DNA of 52,118 nucleotides from Comamonadaceae bacterium. GTDB lineage: Bacteria > Pseudomonadota > Gammaproteobacteria > Burkholderiales > Burkholderiaceae_C. Shown here in pieces: positions 1 through 8,041 of this stretch. Below the pieces are notes generated by a model. That model did not search any database, had not been told where the DNA came from, and was given only the letters and a program-made list of their open reading frames with translations. Within the stretch, counting starts at the first letter, position 1. Every line of letters starts with the position of its first letter. The translations under genes were made by a program, and so were the position numbers. The stretch lies in contig CANBWY010000005.1 in assembly GCA_947373245.1 (NCBI GenBank), positions 1 to 52,118 on the forward strand, given 5' to 3'.

Positions 1-627
1 GATGTGGAGTTTGTGGCTGAGCAAGCGCCCGCGCTGGGCAAGATTGACGCAGGTTCGGTCACGCAAGCGATTGCCGACGCCAAACCCGACGCCATCTTCA
101 ACGTGCTGTTTGCCACCGACCTTGCCAAGTTTGTGCGTGAAGGCAACACACGCGGGGTGTTCCAAGGCCGCGAAGTGGTCAGCCTGTTGACTGGCGAGCC
201 CGAGTATTTGGAGCCGCTCAAAGACGAAACGCCCAACGGCTGGATCGTCACGGGCTACCCTTGGTACGGTGTGCAAACGCCCGAGCACAAAGCCTTCTTC
301 TTGGCCTACCACCGCAAGTACAACGACCACCCCCGCTTGGGGTCCGTCGTGGGCTACAGCATGATTCAGGCCTTGGCCGCTGGCATCGGCAAAGCCAAGA
401 GCACCGACAGCGAGAAGCTGGTCACCGCGTTCAGCGGTTTGAAATTCAGCACGCCTTATGGTCCGGTCATGTTCCGCAAGCAAGACAACCAATCCACCAT
501 GGGCGCGTTTTTGGGCCGCACCAAAAATGACAATGGCAAGGGCGTGTTGGTAGACTACCGCTACATCGATGGCGCCTCTGTGCAACCCAGCGATGACGTT
601 GTGAAAAAACTCCGGCCGAGCAATTAA
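1..627 (+). CDS. ABC transporter periplasmic substrate-binding protein, LivK type (5' end missing)
   Basis: The reading frame is open from the first base, so the N-terminus and signal peptide lie outside the window; 208 residues remain. The sequence reads as the C-terminal part of a type-1 periplasmic binding protein (Leu/Ile/Val-binding family), with the alternating alpha/beta pattern of the second lobe and a hinge-proximal segment around 'GYPWYGVQTPEHKAF'. It would deliver an amino acid or related small molecule in the periplasm to the permease and ATPases encoded next. The gene ends in TAA and is followed by a hairpin terminator before the permease gene. Substrate cannot be told: this family also binds amides, urea and aromatic acids. 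Confidence 0.85.
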   Translation, partial: DVEFVAEQAPALGKIDAGSVTQAIADAKPDAIFNVLFATDLAKFVREGNTRGVFQGREVVSLLTGEPEYLEPLKDETPNGWIVTGYPWYGVQTPEHKAFFLAYHRKYNDHPRLGSVVGYSMIQALAAGIGKAKSTDSEKLVTAFSGLKFSTPYGPVMFRKQDNQSTMGAFLGRTKNDNGKGVLVDYRYIDGASVQPSDDVVKKLRPSN

Positions 628-648
628 ACGCCAAGCAAACCCCAACAC

Positions 649-674
649 AACGCCCGCTTTTTGCGGGCGTTTTA
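649..674 (+). terminator. Intrinsic terminator between binding protein and permease genes
   Basis: A 9-bp GC-rich stem (AACGCCCGC paired with GCGGGCGTT) with a five-T loop is followed by a short T run. It lies 22 bases after the binding-protein stop and 22 bases before the permease ATG, so it probably limits read-through within the transporter operon. Confidence 0.75.
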
Positions 675-696
675 ATTTCAGCCCTCACACCTCTTT

Positions 697-2658
697 ATGG
701 ACGTTGCCAGCTACTTTGTACAAGCCCTCAATGGGCTGGCCAGCGCGTCATCTTTGTTTTTGGTGGCGGCAGGTTTGTCGCTCATTTTTGGTGTCACGCG
801 CATCGTCAACTTTGCGCATGGCTCGTTTTTCATGCTGGGTGTGTATGTGGCTTACGCGCTCGTGTCACATGCGTCGCCTGGTCTGGCTTCTGTTTTGCGT
901 GTGGTGTTGGGCAACTTGGGGAGTGACAGCGCTAGCCAAACCACTGCCTACTTTTTGCTCTTGCTGTGCGCCGCACTCATCACAGGGGTCTTAGGTGCCG
1001 TGGTTGAAGTACTGGTACTGCGCCGCATTTACAAAGCGCCCGAGTTGTTTCAGTTGCTCGCCACCTTTGCTTTGGTGCTGGTCATCCAAGACGGCACGTT
1101 GTGGCTGTGGGGCGCGGAAGATTTGTTGGGCCCACGCGCCCCGGGGCTGAGTGGTGCGGTGGACATTTTGGGTCGCCGCTTTCCCACCTATGACTTGCTC
1201 TTGATCGCCATGGGCCCGTTGGTGTTGGCCGTGTTGTGGTGGTGTTTGCAACGCACACGCTTTGGCGTGTTGGTGCGTGCCGCCACACAAGACCGCGAAA
1301 TGTTGGGTGCCTTGGGCGTGAACCCGCGCCACTTGTTCACCGCTGTGTTTGCGCTGGGCTGCGCGTTGGCGGGCTTGGGCGGTGCATTGCAACTGCCCCG
1401 CGAGCCCGCACATTTGGGGTTGGACATGGCCACGATTGGCGACGCGTTCGTTGTCGTGGTGGTCGGTGGCATGGGCTCCATACCCGGCGCATTTGTGGCA
1501 GCCTTGCTGATTGCCGAAATCAAAGCGCTGTGCATCGCCGTGGGCACGGTTGACATGTTCGGTGTGTCGTTTGCGTTTTCAAAGCTCACACTGGTCGCTG
1601 AATTTTTGGTGATGGCTGCGGTGCTGATGGTGCGCCCTTGGGGCTTGTTGGGCAAGCCGCAAAGTACGCCGCGGGCGAGCAACGAACAAGAAGCCCCGTT
1701 TGTTTTGGGCGGTACACGCACGCAACTCGTTTGGTGGTGCGTTGGCGCTGCGTTGCTTGCCTTGCCGTTGTTCACCGCTGACTCGCCCTACACCTTGGTG
1801 TTGGGCATTGACTTGGCTGTTGCCGCGTTGTTTGCCACCAGCTTGCACTTCATCATGGGGCCTGCGGGCATGCATTCGTTTGGGCATGCCGCTTACTTTG
1901 GCGTAGGCGCGTATGCGGCAGCGCTATTGGTGTTGCGTGCAGGTGTGTCTAGCGAAGCCGCTTTGTTGCTGGCCCCCTTGGTCAGCGCTTTGGTGGCGGC
2001 GCCCATCGCGTGGTTTGCCGTGCGTTTGTCGGGGGTGTACTTGGCCATGCTGACCTTGGCGTTTGCGCAAATTGTGTGGTCCATCTGTTTTCAGTGGGAC
2101 GACTTCACCGGCGGCAGCAACGGCCTCACCGGCGTGTGGCCCAGCGCGTGGTTGCAAGACAAAGCGGCCTATTACTGGCTCACACTTGCGCTCGTCGCGC
2201 TCAGTGTGATGGCGATGCGCCGTGTGCTGATGTCGCCCCTCGGCTACGCGCTGCGTGCCAGCCGCGACTCGGTCGCGCGCGCCGAAGCCATGGGCTTGAA
2301 CGTGGCGCGTGTGCAGTGGCTGGGTTTTGTGTTGGCCGCTGGCTTTGCGGGTTTGGCAGGCGCTTTGTTTGCGTTCTCGAAAGGCAGCATCTCGCCCGAT
2401 GTGTTGGGCGTGAGCAAGTCGGTGGATGGTTTGGTCATGGTCATGCTGGGTGGCGTGCACACCTTGGTTGGCCCCTTGGTGGGCGCACTCACATTCACCG
2501 CACTGCAAGACAGCTTGGCGCGCAGCACCGACTATTGGCGTGCGGTGTTGGGGGCCAGCATGTTGCTGCTGGTGCTGGTGTTTCCGCAGGGCATTGCGGG
2601 CTCGGTGCAAGCGTTGTGGCAGCGTATGCGCACATCCAAAGTGCGAGGTGAGGCATGA
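697..2658 (+). CDS. Fused LivH-LivM branched-chain amino acid-type ABC permease
   Basis: This 653-residue inner-membrane protein joins the two permeases of a LivFGHMK-type importer in one chain. Residues 1 to about 320 match LivH: an N-terminal membrane-embedded segment with the typical 'GLSLIFGVTRIVNFAHG', and the 'VVVVGGMGSIPGAF' loop that contacts the ATPase. A charged linker around 325-340 is followed by a LivM-like half (about 345-650) with 'GPAGMHSFGHAAYFGVGAYAAA' shortened here to its core HSFGHAAYFG, and a second coupling loop near 'VMVMLGGVHTLVGPLVGA'. Normally LivH and LivM are separate proteins of about 300 and 320-400 residues. The stop codon overlaps the livG start (ATGA), indicating translational coupling. 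Confidence 0.88.
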   Translation: MDVASYFVQALNGLASASSLFLVAAGLSLIFGVTRIVNFAHGSFFMLGVYVAYALVSHASPGLASVLRVVLGNLGSDSASQTTAYFLLLLCAALITGVLGAVVEVLVLRRIYKAPELFQLLATFALVLVIQDGTLWLWGAEDLLGPRAPGLSGAVDILGRRFPTYDLLLIAMGPLVLAVLWWCLQRTRFGVLVRAATQDREMLGALGVNPRHLFTAVFALGCALAGLGGALQLPREPAHLGLDMATIGDAFVVVVVGGMGSIPGAFVAALLIAEIKALCIAVGTVDMFGVSFAFSKLTLVAEFLVMAAVLMVRPWGLLGKPQSTPRASNEQEAPFVLGGTRTQLVWWCVGAALLALPLFTADSPYTLVLGIDLAVAALFATSLHFIMGPAGMHSFGHAAYFGVGAYAAALLVLRAGVSSEAALLLAPLVSALVAAPIAWFAVRLSGVYLAMLTLAFAQIVWSICFQWDDFTGGSNGLTGVWPSAWLQDKAAYYWLTLALVALSVMAMRRVLMSPLGYALRASRDSVARAEAMGLNVARVQWLGFVLAAGFAGLAGALFAFSKGSISPDVLGVSKSVDGLVMVMLGGVHTLVGPLVGALTFTALQDSLARSTDYWRAVLGASMLLLVLVFPQGIAGSVQALWQRMRTSKVRGEA

Positions 2659-3446
2659 GCACACACCACAACAGCGCTCTTTTGAGCGTTCAACATTTGC
2701 ACAAGGCCTTCGGCGGCAACCAAGCGGTGAACGATGTGTCGTTCAGTTTGCAAGCCGGCGAACTGCTGGCCCTCATCGGCCCCAACGGCGCGGGCAAGTC
2801 CACCATGTTCAATTTGGTCAACGGCCAACTTGTGCCCGACAGTGGCAGCATCACCTTAGAGGGTGTGTCGCTGGTGGGCCGAAAGCCTCATGCGTTGTGG
2901 CACATGGGCGTGAGCCGCACCTTTCAAACAGCACAAACCTTTGGCTCGCTCACCGTGGTCGAGAACGTGCAAATGGCCCTTCTTTCAGCCGATGGTCAGT
3001 CGCTCTCACCTTGGCGACGCGCCACACACTACCGCCATGCAGACGCCTTGCAACTATTGGCACAAGTGCAGCTAGACACCCAAGCCCATCGCGCTGGCAA
3101 CGCCCTCGCCTATGGCGATGTGAAACGCCTTGAACTGGCCATGGCTTTGGCCAACGAACCGCGCTTGTTGTTGATGGATGAACCCACCGCAGGCATGGCC
3201 CCTGATGAACGCCATGCGCTGATGCAACTCACACGCGACTTGGTCACCCAACGCGGCGTCGCCGTGCTGTTCACCGAGCACAGCATGGATGTGGTGTTTG
3301 AACACGCCGACCGCGTGCTGGTGATGGCGCGTGGCGCACTGATTGCGCAAGGCACACCCGCACAAATGCAGGCTGACCCGCACGTGCAAGCGGTGTACTT
3401 TGGCGGCGGCAAAACATTTGGCGCGCCAGCGTCCGGCACGCCATGA
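2655..3446 (+). CDS. livG: ABC transporter ATP-binding protein LivG
   Basis: A 263-residue cytoplasmic ATPase. Walker A is GPNGAGKS at residues 42-49, the Q-loop glutamine is near 91, and the signature region is the LivG-typical LAYGDVKRLE (151-160) rather than LSGGQ. Walker B LLLMDEP is at 171-177 with the catalytic glutamate at 176. It pairs with LivF to power the fused permease upstream. Its ATG overlaps the permease stop by four bases and its own stop overlaps livF in the same way, so three proteins are translationally coupled. The length is normal for the family. Confidence 0.93.
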   Translation: MSTHHNSALLSVQHLHKAFGGNQAVNDVSFSLQAGELLALIGPNGAGKSTMFNLVNGQLVPDSGSITLEGVSLVGRKPHALWHMGVSRTFQTAQTFGSLTVVENVQMALLSADGQSLSPWRRATHYRHADALQLLAQVQLDTQAHRAGNALAYGDVKRLELAMALANEPRLLLMDEPTAGMAPDERHALMQLTRDLVTQRGVAVLFTEHSMDVVFEHADRVLVMARGALIAQGTPAQMQADPHVQAVYFGGGKTFGAPASGTP

Positions 3447-4171
3447 CGCAAACATTCACACACACCGCAGCGCCCGTTGTCACACCCCTGCTTGAGGCGC
3501 AAGGCCTCAACGCTTGGTACGGCACGGCCCAGGTTTTGTTCAACGCGCAGCTGCATGTGCAGCGCGGCGAAGTGGTGGCGCTCATCGGGCGCAACGGCGC
3601 GGGCAAGTCAAGCACGCTCAAAGCCATCATGGGCCTCATGCCGCGGCGCACAGGCCGCGTGGTGTTTGCAGGGCATGACATCTCGAACGCTGAACCCTAT
3701 CAAGCCGCACGTTTGGGTTTGGGCTATGTGCCCGAAGACCGTCGCATCTTCACCGACTTGACGGTTTTAGAAAACTTGCAACTCGGCGTGCAAGCGACGC
3801 GCCAGTTTGCTGATGGCAGCGTTGCACCGCAGTGGTCGTTAGACAAAATATTTACCTTGTTCCCCAACTTGGCTGACATGCAGCAACGCCCTGCCAGCCA
3901 CATGAGCGGTGGCGAACAACAAATGCTCACAGTGGCACGCACACTCATGGGTAACCCGCTGATGGTGTTGCTCGATGAGCCATCCGAAGGGGTCGCCCCC
4001 GTCATCGTGGCGCAAATGGGCGAGATGATTTTGGCGCTTAAAGCACAAGGGGTGAGCGTGTTGCTGTCAGAACAAAACACGCACTTTGCGCGGTGGGTGA
4101 GCGACCGTGGCTACGCACTGGACCGTGGGCAACTCACGGCGACTCCAGCCACCGTCGCCACGCCCCAATAG
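3443..4171 (+). CDS. livF: ABC transporter ATP-binding protein LivF
   Basis: A 242-residue ATPase, the second nucleotide-binding subunit of the importer. Walker A GRNGAGKS is at residues 49-56, the signature SGGEQ at 155-159, and Walker B ending in LLDEP near 176-180 is followed by the LivF-typical 'SEGVAP'. It is the last gene of the transporter operon. No hairpin terminator is visible after it; transcription would run into the 3' side of the minus-strand methyltransferase remnant. The ATG overlaps the livG stop. Confidence 0.93.
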   Translation: MTQTFTHTAAPVVTPLLEAQGLNAWYGTAQVLFNAQLHVQRGEVVALIGRNGAGKSSTLKAIMGLMPRRTGRVVFAGHDISNAEPYQAARLGLGYVPEDRRIFTDLTVLENLQLGVQATRQFADGSVAPQWSLDKIFTLFPNLADMQQRPASHMSGGEQQMLTVARTLMGNPLMVLLDEPSEGVAPVIVAQMGEMILALKAQGVSVLLSEQNTHFARWVSDRGYALDRGQLTATPATVATPQ

Positions 4172-4178
4172 TTGTAGC

Positions 4179-4334
4179 CTAAGGTCTTGGGCCATGCGAC
4201 AAACGACCTGAGTCGGTAGAGACCACTTTGCGGCGCTGACTTTGAATGAACGGCAAATCGCACGCGAAATCCAACAGATAAGGCAACACATGCTGGTCGT
4301 ACCAACTGCGAGGTGTGGTGTTAGGTGTGCTCAT
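4179..4334 (-). pseudogene. N-terminal remnant of a class I SAM-dependent methyltransferase
   Basis: A 51-codon minus-strand frame begins with ATG at 4334, nine bases after the phosphatase stop. Its residues 11-38 (WYDQHVLPYLLDFAC... then RRKVV) resemble the conserved start of a small family of class I methyltransferases, in which 'RAKVVP..GRVLEIGIGTGLN' normally follows. Here the sequence leaves the family after about residue 38, a TAG follows at codon 52, and the glycine-rich SAM-binding motif is absent. Only eight bases separate it from the livF stop. It therefore looks like a gene whose 3' three-quarters were deleted, probably when the liv operon came to lie next to it. The family assignment is from memory, not from a search. 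Confidence 0.6.
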
Positions 4335-4343
4335 GACACTGCC

Positions 4344-5900
4344 TCATAAAAGCTGCGGCCCCGCTTGATCGCGTTTGACCACATAACTGGCCTGCGTTTT
4401 GAAGCCCGCTTCGCTACCCGCAGGAAATGGGGTGGTTCTGAAATCGCAACGCACCGCATCGGGGGTGACGGTGATGAGGCTGTAACCCCGTTCGTCAGGA
4501 CGGTAGTGCAGCAAGTCGGCATTGCTCTCGCGAATCACGGCAGCGGGCTTGTCGCCTAGGCCGCGCGAGGTGATGGAGGTGGTGACAAACTCGCTTGCCA
4601 CGATGGGCGACTGCGGGTTGTTGGGCTCTAGTCGCAAGTTGGCAGCCACGTTGCAATGCACATCGCCGCCGAGGGTGACCACGTTTTGCAACTGGGCATC
4701 GACCACCGTTTGCAGCAGGCGTTTGCGCGCTTGCGGGTAGCCGTCCCACGCGTCGTTCCAATAACTGCGGCCGACGGGCGTGGGCACGCTGGTGGCGCTG
4801 ATTTGTGTGGCTTGGGCCACCAGTTTCCACTGGCGTTTGGAATGGCTCAGGCTGTCGGTCAGCCAACGCTCTTGTGCTTGGCCCAACATGCTGCGCGTTG
4901 GGTCGCTCAATGCCTCGCACTGCACCACCATGCGCCCACCGCCGCGCACGGGGTCGCGGCAGGCTTGGGCGCTGCGGTATTGACGGCAGTCGAGGGTCCA
5001 CACATCGGCCAGCTTGCCCCAGCTCAGCTGGTCATACAAACGCATGTTGGCGGGGTTGTTTGTGTCGGGGCCCAGCAACACAGGCTGGTGCTCAAAGTAC
5101 GCTTGGTAGGCCGCCGCACGACGCTTGAGCATTTGCTGTGGATCGGTGTACTTGCGGTCTTGGTCGTTGGCGTAATCGTTGACCACCTCGTGGTCGTCCC
5201 ACATCAGCACCCACGGGTGGGCCGCATGCGCGGCTTGCAGCATGGGGTCGCGCTTGTATTGCTCGTAGCGCTGGCGGTATTGCGCCAAGGTCTTGGGTTC
5301 TTCACCGCTGTGCAAGCGCACGGCGTATTGCGGGTTGCTGCTTTCATAGATGTAGTCGCCCATGAACAGCACAAAGTCGAGGGGCTGCTGTGCGATGTCT
5401 TGGTGCGCCACAAACAAACCTTGTTCGTAATGTTGGCAAGACGCCAAGGCAATGCGCAGGTGCGCCACCTCGGCATTCAGGGCTGGGGCGGTGCGTGTGT
5501 GGCCCACGGCGCTGAACGCATCGCCTTGGCGAAAGCGATACCAATAGTCGGTGCTGGGTTGCAAGTGCTGCACATGGGCATGCACGCTGTGGCCGCGTGT
5601 TGCGTCGGTCACAAGCTGTGTGGTTTGCACGCGGTGTTGGAGCGCCGCGTCGGCAAACACCTCCAGGTGCACGCGCAGGGCCTCGGTGCTGGCGGTCAGA
5701 TCGTCTTCACTGAACAACAAGCGCGTCCACAGCAGCACCGAATCGGCACGCGGCCTGCCACTGGCCACGCCCAACGCGAAGGGGTGGGTACGCCATGCGC
5801 GGTCCGTACTGGCTGGCGTGGCGATGGCGGTGAGCCACGGTGAAAGCGCCAGCGCGACGGCGCTGCGTTGTAAATATCGGTTGAAGTCGCGGCGTTTCAT
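4344..5900 (-). CDS. phoD: PhoD-family alkaline phosphatase / phosphodiesterase, Tat-exported
   Basis: A 518-residue protein. The N-terminus MKRRDFNRYLQ followed by a hydrophobic stretch resembles a twin-arginine signal, as expected for PhoD enzymes, which carry metals when exported. The PhoD N-domain is followed by a metallophosphatase core with 'LASCQHYEQG' and 'FMGDYIYE' around residues 150-185, 'WDDHEVVNDYAND' near 235, and 'GGDVHCN' near 435, which supply metal ligands. It would release phosphate from phosphodiesters or monoesters in the periplasm. It lies 33 bases downstream of the cobalamin adenosyltransferase gene on the same strand. I see no convincing Pho box upstream. Confidence 0.9.
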   Translation of the reverse strand: MKRRDFNRYLQRSAVALALSPWLTAIATPASTDRAWRTHPFALGVASGRPRADSVLLWTRLLFSEDDLTASTEALRVHLEVFADAALQHRVQTTQLVTDATRGHSVHAHVQHLQPSTDYWYRFRQGDAFSAVGHTRTAPALNAEVAHLRIALASCQHYEQGLFVAHQDIAQQPLDFVLFMGDYIYESSNPQYAVRLHSGEEPKTLAQYRQRYEQYKRDPMLQAAHAAHPWVLMWDDHEVVNDYANDQDRKYTDPQQMLKRRAAAYQAYFEHQPVLLGPDTNNPANMRLYDQLSWGKLADVWTLDCRQYRSAQACRDPVRGGGRMVVQCEALSDPTRSMLGQAQERWLTDSLSHSKRQWKLVAQATQISATSVPTPVGRSYWNDAWDGYPQARKRLLQTVVDAQLQNVVTLGGDVHCNVAANLRLEPNNPQSPIVASEFVTTSITSRGLGDKPAAVIRESNADLLHYRPDERGYSLITVTPDAVRCDFRTTPFPAGSEAGFKTQASYVVKRDQAGPQLL

Positions 5901-5933
5901 GTGTGGTCGTTCTTCGCTCGATTTAGCACCACA

Positions 5934-6503
5934 TCAGGCCTCGTGCTCGCTTCGCTGTAGGCGCTCGCTTTTCCAATACACGTCGTCACCCCCCTGCAAA
6001 CGGTTGAGCACGCGGGCCAGCACAAACATCAAGTCACTCAAACGGTTGAGGTACTGGCGGGGGGCATCGCCAATGGCCTCTTCGTTGCCCAGTGCCACCA
6101 CGGCGCGTTCGGCACGGCGTGCCACGGTGCGACACACGTGCGATAGCGCGGCGCCGCGCGTGCCCGCTGGCAAGATGAACTCTTGGAGCTTGGGCAATTG
6201 GGCGTTGTAGCGTTCGAGCGCGGCGTCTAAGGCCTGCACCGCCTCCTCTTTCAGCAGCTCAAAACCCGGGATCGACAGCTCACCACCGAGGTTGAACAAC
6301 TGGTGCTGAATCTCGACCAACACATCGCGCACGTCGGGTGGCATGTCTTCGCACAGCAAGACGCCGATGTGGGAGTTGAGCTCGTCGACCTCGCCCATGG
6401 CATGGACCCGCAGGCTGTTTTTAGAGACGCGTTGGTTGTTACCCAACCCGGTGGTGCCGGCGTCACCGGTGCGGGTGGCGATTTGTGTGAGTCGTTTGCC
6501 CAT
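5934..6503 (-). CDS. Corrinoid adenosyltransferase, PduO/MMAB type
   Basis: A 189-residue cytoplasmic enzyme that transfers the adenosyl group of ATP to cob(I)alamin to make coenzyme B12. The diagnostic N-terminal ATP-binding motif TRTGDAGTTGL is at residues 10-20. The helical bundle that follows contains the family-typical 'EVDELNSHIG' and 'RRAERAVVAL' segments. Length is normal. No B12-dependent enzyme or B12 biosynthesis gene is visible nearby. It is transcribed ahead of phoD; its start faces the start of the flavoprotein gene at 6614, leaving 110 bases for two divergent promoters. Confidence 0.92.
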   Translation of the reverse strand: MGKRLTQIATRTGDAGTTGLGNNQRVSKNSLRVHAMGEVDELNSHIGVLLCEDMPPDVRDVLVEIQHQLFNLGGELSIPGFELLKEEAVQALDAALERYNAQLPKLQEFILPAGTRGAALSHVCRTVARRAERAVVALGNEEAIGDAPRQYLNRLSDLMFVLARVLNRLQGGDDVYWKSERLQRSEHEA

Positions 6504-6559
6504 GTGCCTTGCCTTGCTGATTGGTTGCGTTTGGCTTATTTTGCCTGTCGCGTGAGGGC

Positions 6560-6589
6560 TTCACCCAAAAAGGCGCTTGTTCTTAGAAT
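6560..6589 (+). promoter_or_regulatory. Possible sigma-70 promoter of the flavoprotein gene
   Basis: TTCACC (6560-6565) and TAGAAT (6584-6589) are separated by 18 bases and lie upstream of a GGAG ribosome-binding site (6603-6606) seven bases before the ATG. The -35 box is weak, so this is only a plausible promoter. Confidence 0.35.
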
Positions 6590-6613
6590 TGTCCCAAACA
6601 CAGGAGACATCGC

Positions 6614-8041
6614 ATGAACGCCCCCACTGCCCACCAACACTTAGCGCCTGCCGTCACCCAGCGCGACGTGCCCGCTGAATTCATAGCCGCACTGCAAGCC
6701 CGTTTTGGGACAAACTGCGCCACCGCGCAGGCCATTCGTGAACAGCACGGTCGCGATGAGTCCGCCTTCACCCACGTCCCACCGCCCGCAGCCGTGGTGT
6801 TTGCGCAATGCACTCAAGATGTCTCCGACGCCGTGGCATTGGCAGCGCAACACAAAGTGCCAGTCATCCCCTTTGGCGTGGGCTCCTCTTTAGAGGGCCA
6901 CTTGCTGGCGGTGCAAGGCGGCATCAGTGTGGACGTGAGTCGCATGAACAAGGTGCTGAGCATCAACGCCGAAGACCTGACGGTGACGGTGCAGCCCGGT
7001 GTGACGCGCAAGCAGCTGAACGAAGAAATCAAAAGCACGGGCTTGTTCTTTCCCATTGACCCCGGTGCCGATGCGTCCATCGGTGGCATGAGTGCCACAC
7101 GCGCCAGTGGTACCAATGCTGTGCGCTACGGCACCATGCGCGAGAACGTGTTGGCCCTTGAAGTGGTGACGGCCAGTGGCGAGGTGATTCGCACCGGCAC
7201 GCGCGCCAAAAAGTCTGCCGCGGGCTACGACTTGACCCGCCTGATGGTGGGCAGCGAAGGCACCTTGGGTGTGATGACTGAAATTACATTGCGCATTTAC
7301 CCACTCCCCGAGGCAGTGTCTGCGGCCATCTGCTCCTTCCCCAGCATTGAGGCCGCCGTGCACACCACGATTGCCACCATCCAAATGGGCGTGCCGATTG
7401 CGCGTGTGGAATTGATCGACAACAACACGATTCGCATGGTGAACCACTACGCCAAACTCGGCCTCGCTGAAACGCCCATGCTGTTGATGGAGTTCCACGG
7501 TTCACCCGCAGGCGTGAAAGAACAAGCCGAGACGGTACAAGACATTGCGGCGGAATATGGCGGCCAATCGTTTGAATGGGCCACCACGCCGGAGGAGCGC
7601 ACACGCTTGTGGACCGCGCGCCACAACGCCTACTTTGCAGCCATCCAAAGCAAGCCGGGCTGCCGCGCCATCAGCACAGATACCTGTGTGCCCATCAGCA
7701 AACTCGCCGATTGTTTGTTGGACTCCATTGACGAGGCCGATGCCACCGGTCTGCCCTACTTCTTGGTCGGTCACGTGGGCGATGGCAACTTCCACTTTGG
7801 TTATTTGATTGACCCCAACAACGCCGAGGAATGCGCCACGGCCGAAGACTTGAACCACAAGTTGGTGATGCGCGCTTTGCGCTTAGGTGGCACTTGCACT
7901 GGCGAGCACGGCATTGGTTTGCACAAGATGGATTTCTTGCGCGCGGAAACCGGTGAAGGTGCGGTGGACATGATGCGCACCATCAAACGGGCACTGGACC
8001 CGCACAATATCATGAACCCAGGGAAGATTTTTTCTCTGTGA
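6614..8041 (+). CDS. FAD-binding oxidase, GlcD / D-lactate dehydrogenase (cytochrome) type
   Basis: A 475-residue flavoprotein of the vanillyl-alcohol-oxidase superfamily. The PCMH-type FAD domain (about 50-230) contains 'VIPFGVGSSLEGH' and 'GADASIGGMSATRASGTNAVRYG'. The C-terminal FAD-oxidase domain has 'HVGDGNFHFGY' and 'LGGTCTGEHGIGLHK', with the conserved histidines of this group. It probably oxidises D-lactate or another D-2-hydroxyacid and passes electrons to cytochrome c or quinone. Glycolate oxidase subunit GlcD is an alternative, but no glcE or glcF follows. A good SD (GGAG) precedes the start. Its last 32 bases overlap the 3' end of the minus-strand hybrid kinase gene. Confidence 0.85.
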   Translation: MNAPTAHQHLAPAVTQRDVPAEFIAALQARFGTNCATAQAIREQHGRDESAFTHVPPPAAVVFAQCTQDVSDAVALAAQHKVPVIPFGVGSSLEGHLLAVQGGISVDVSRMNKVLSINAEDLTVTVQPGVTRKQLNEEIKSTGLFFPIDPGADASIGGMSATRASGTNAVRYGTMRENVLALEVVTASGEVIRTGTRAKKSAAGYDLTRLMVGSEGTLGVMTEITLRIYPLPEAVSAAICSFPSIEAAVHTTIATIQMGVPIARVELIDNNTIRMVNHYAKLGLAETPMLLMEFHGSPAGVKEQAETVQDIAAEYGGQSFEWATTPEERTRLWTARHNAYFAAIQSKPGCRAISTDTCVPISKLADCLLDSIDEADATGLPYFLVGHVGDGNFHFGYLIDPNNAEECATAEDLNHKLVMRALRLGGTCTGEHGIGLHKMDFLRAETGEGAVDMMRTIKRALDPHNIMNPGKIFSL

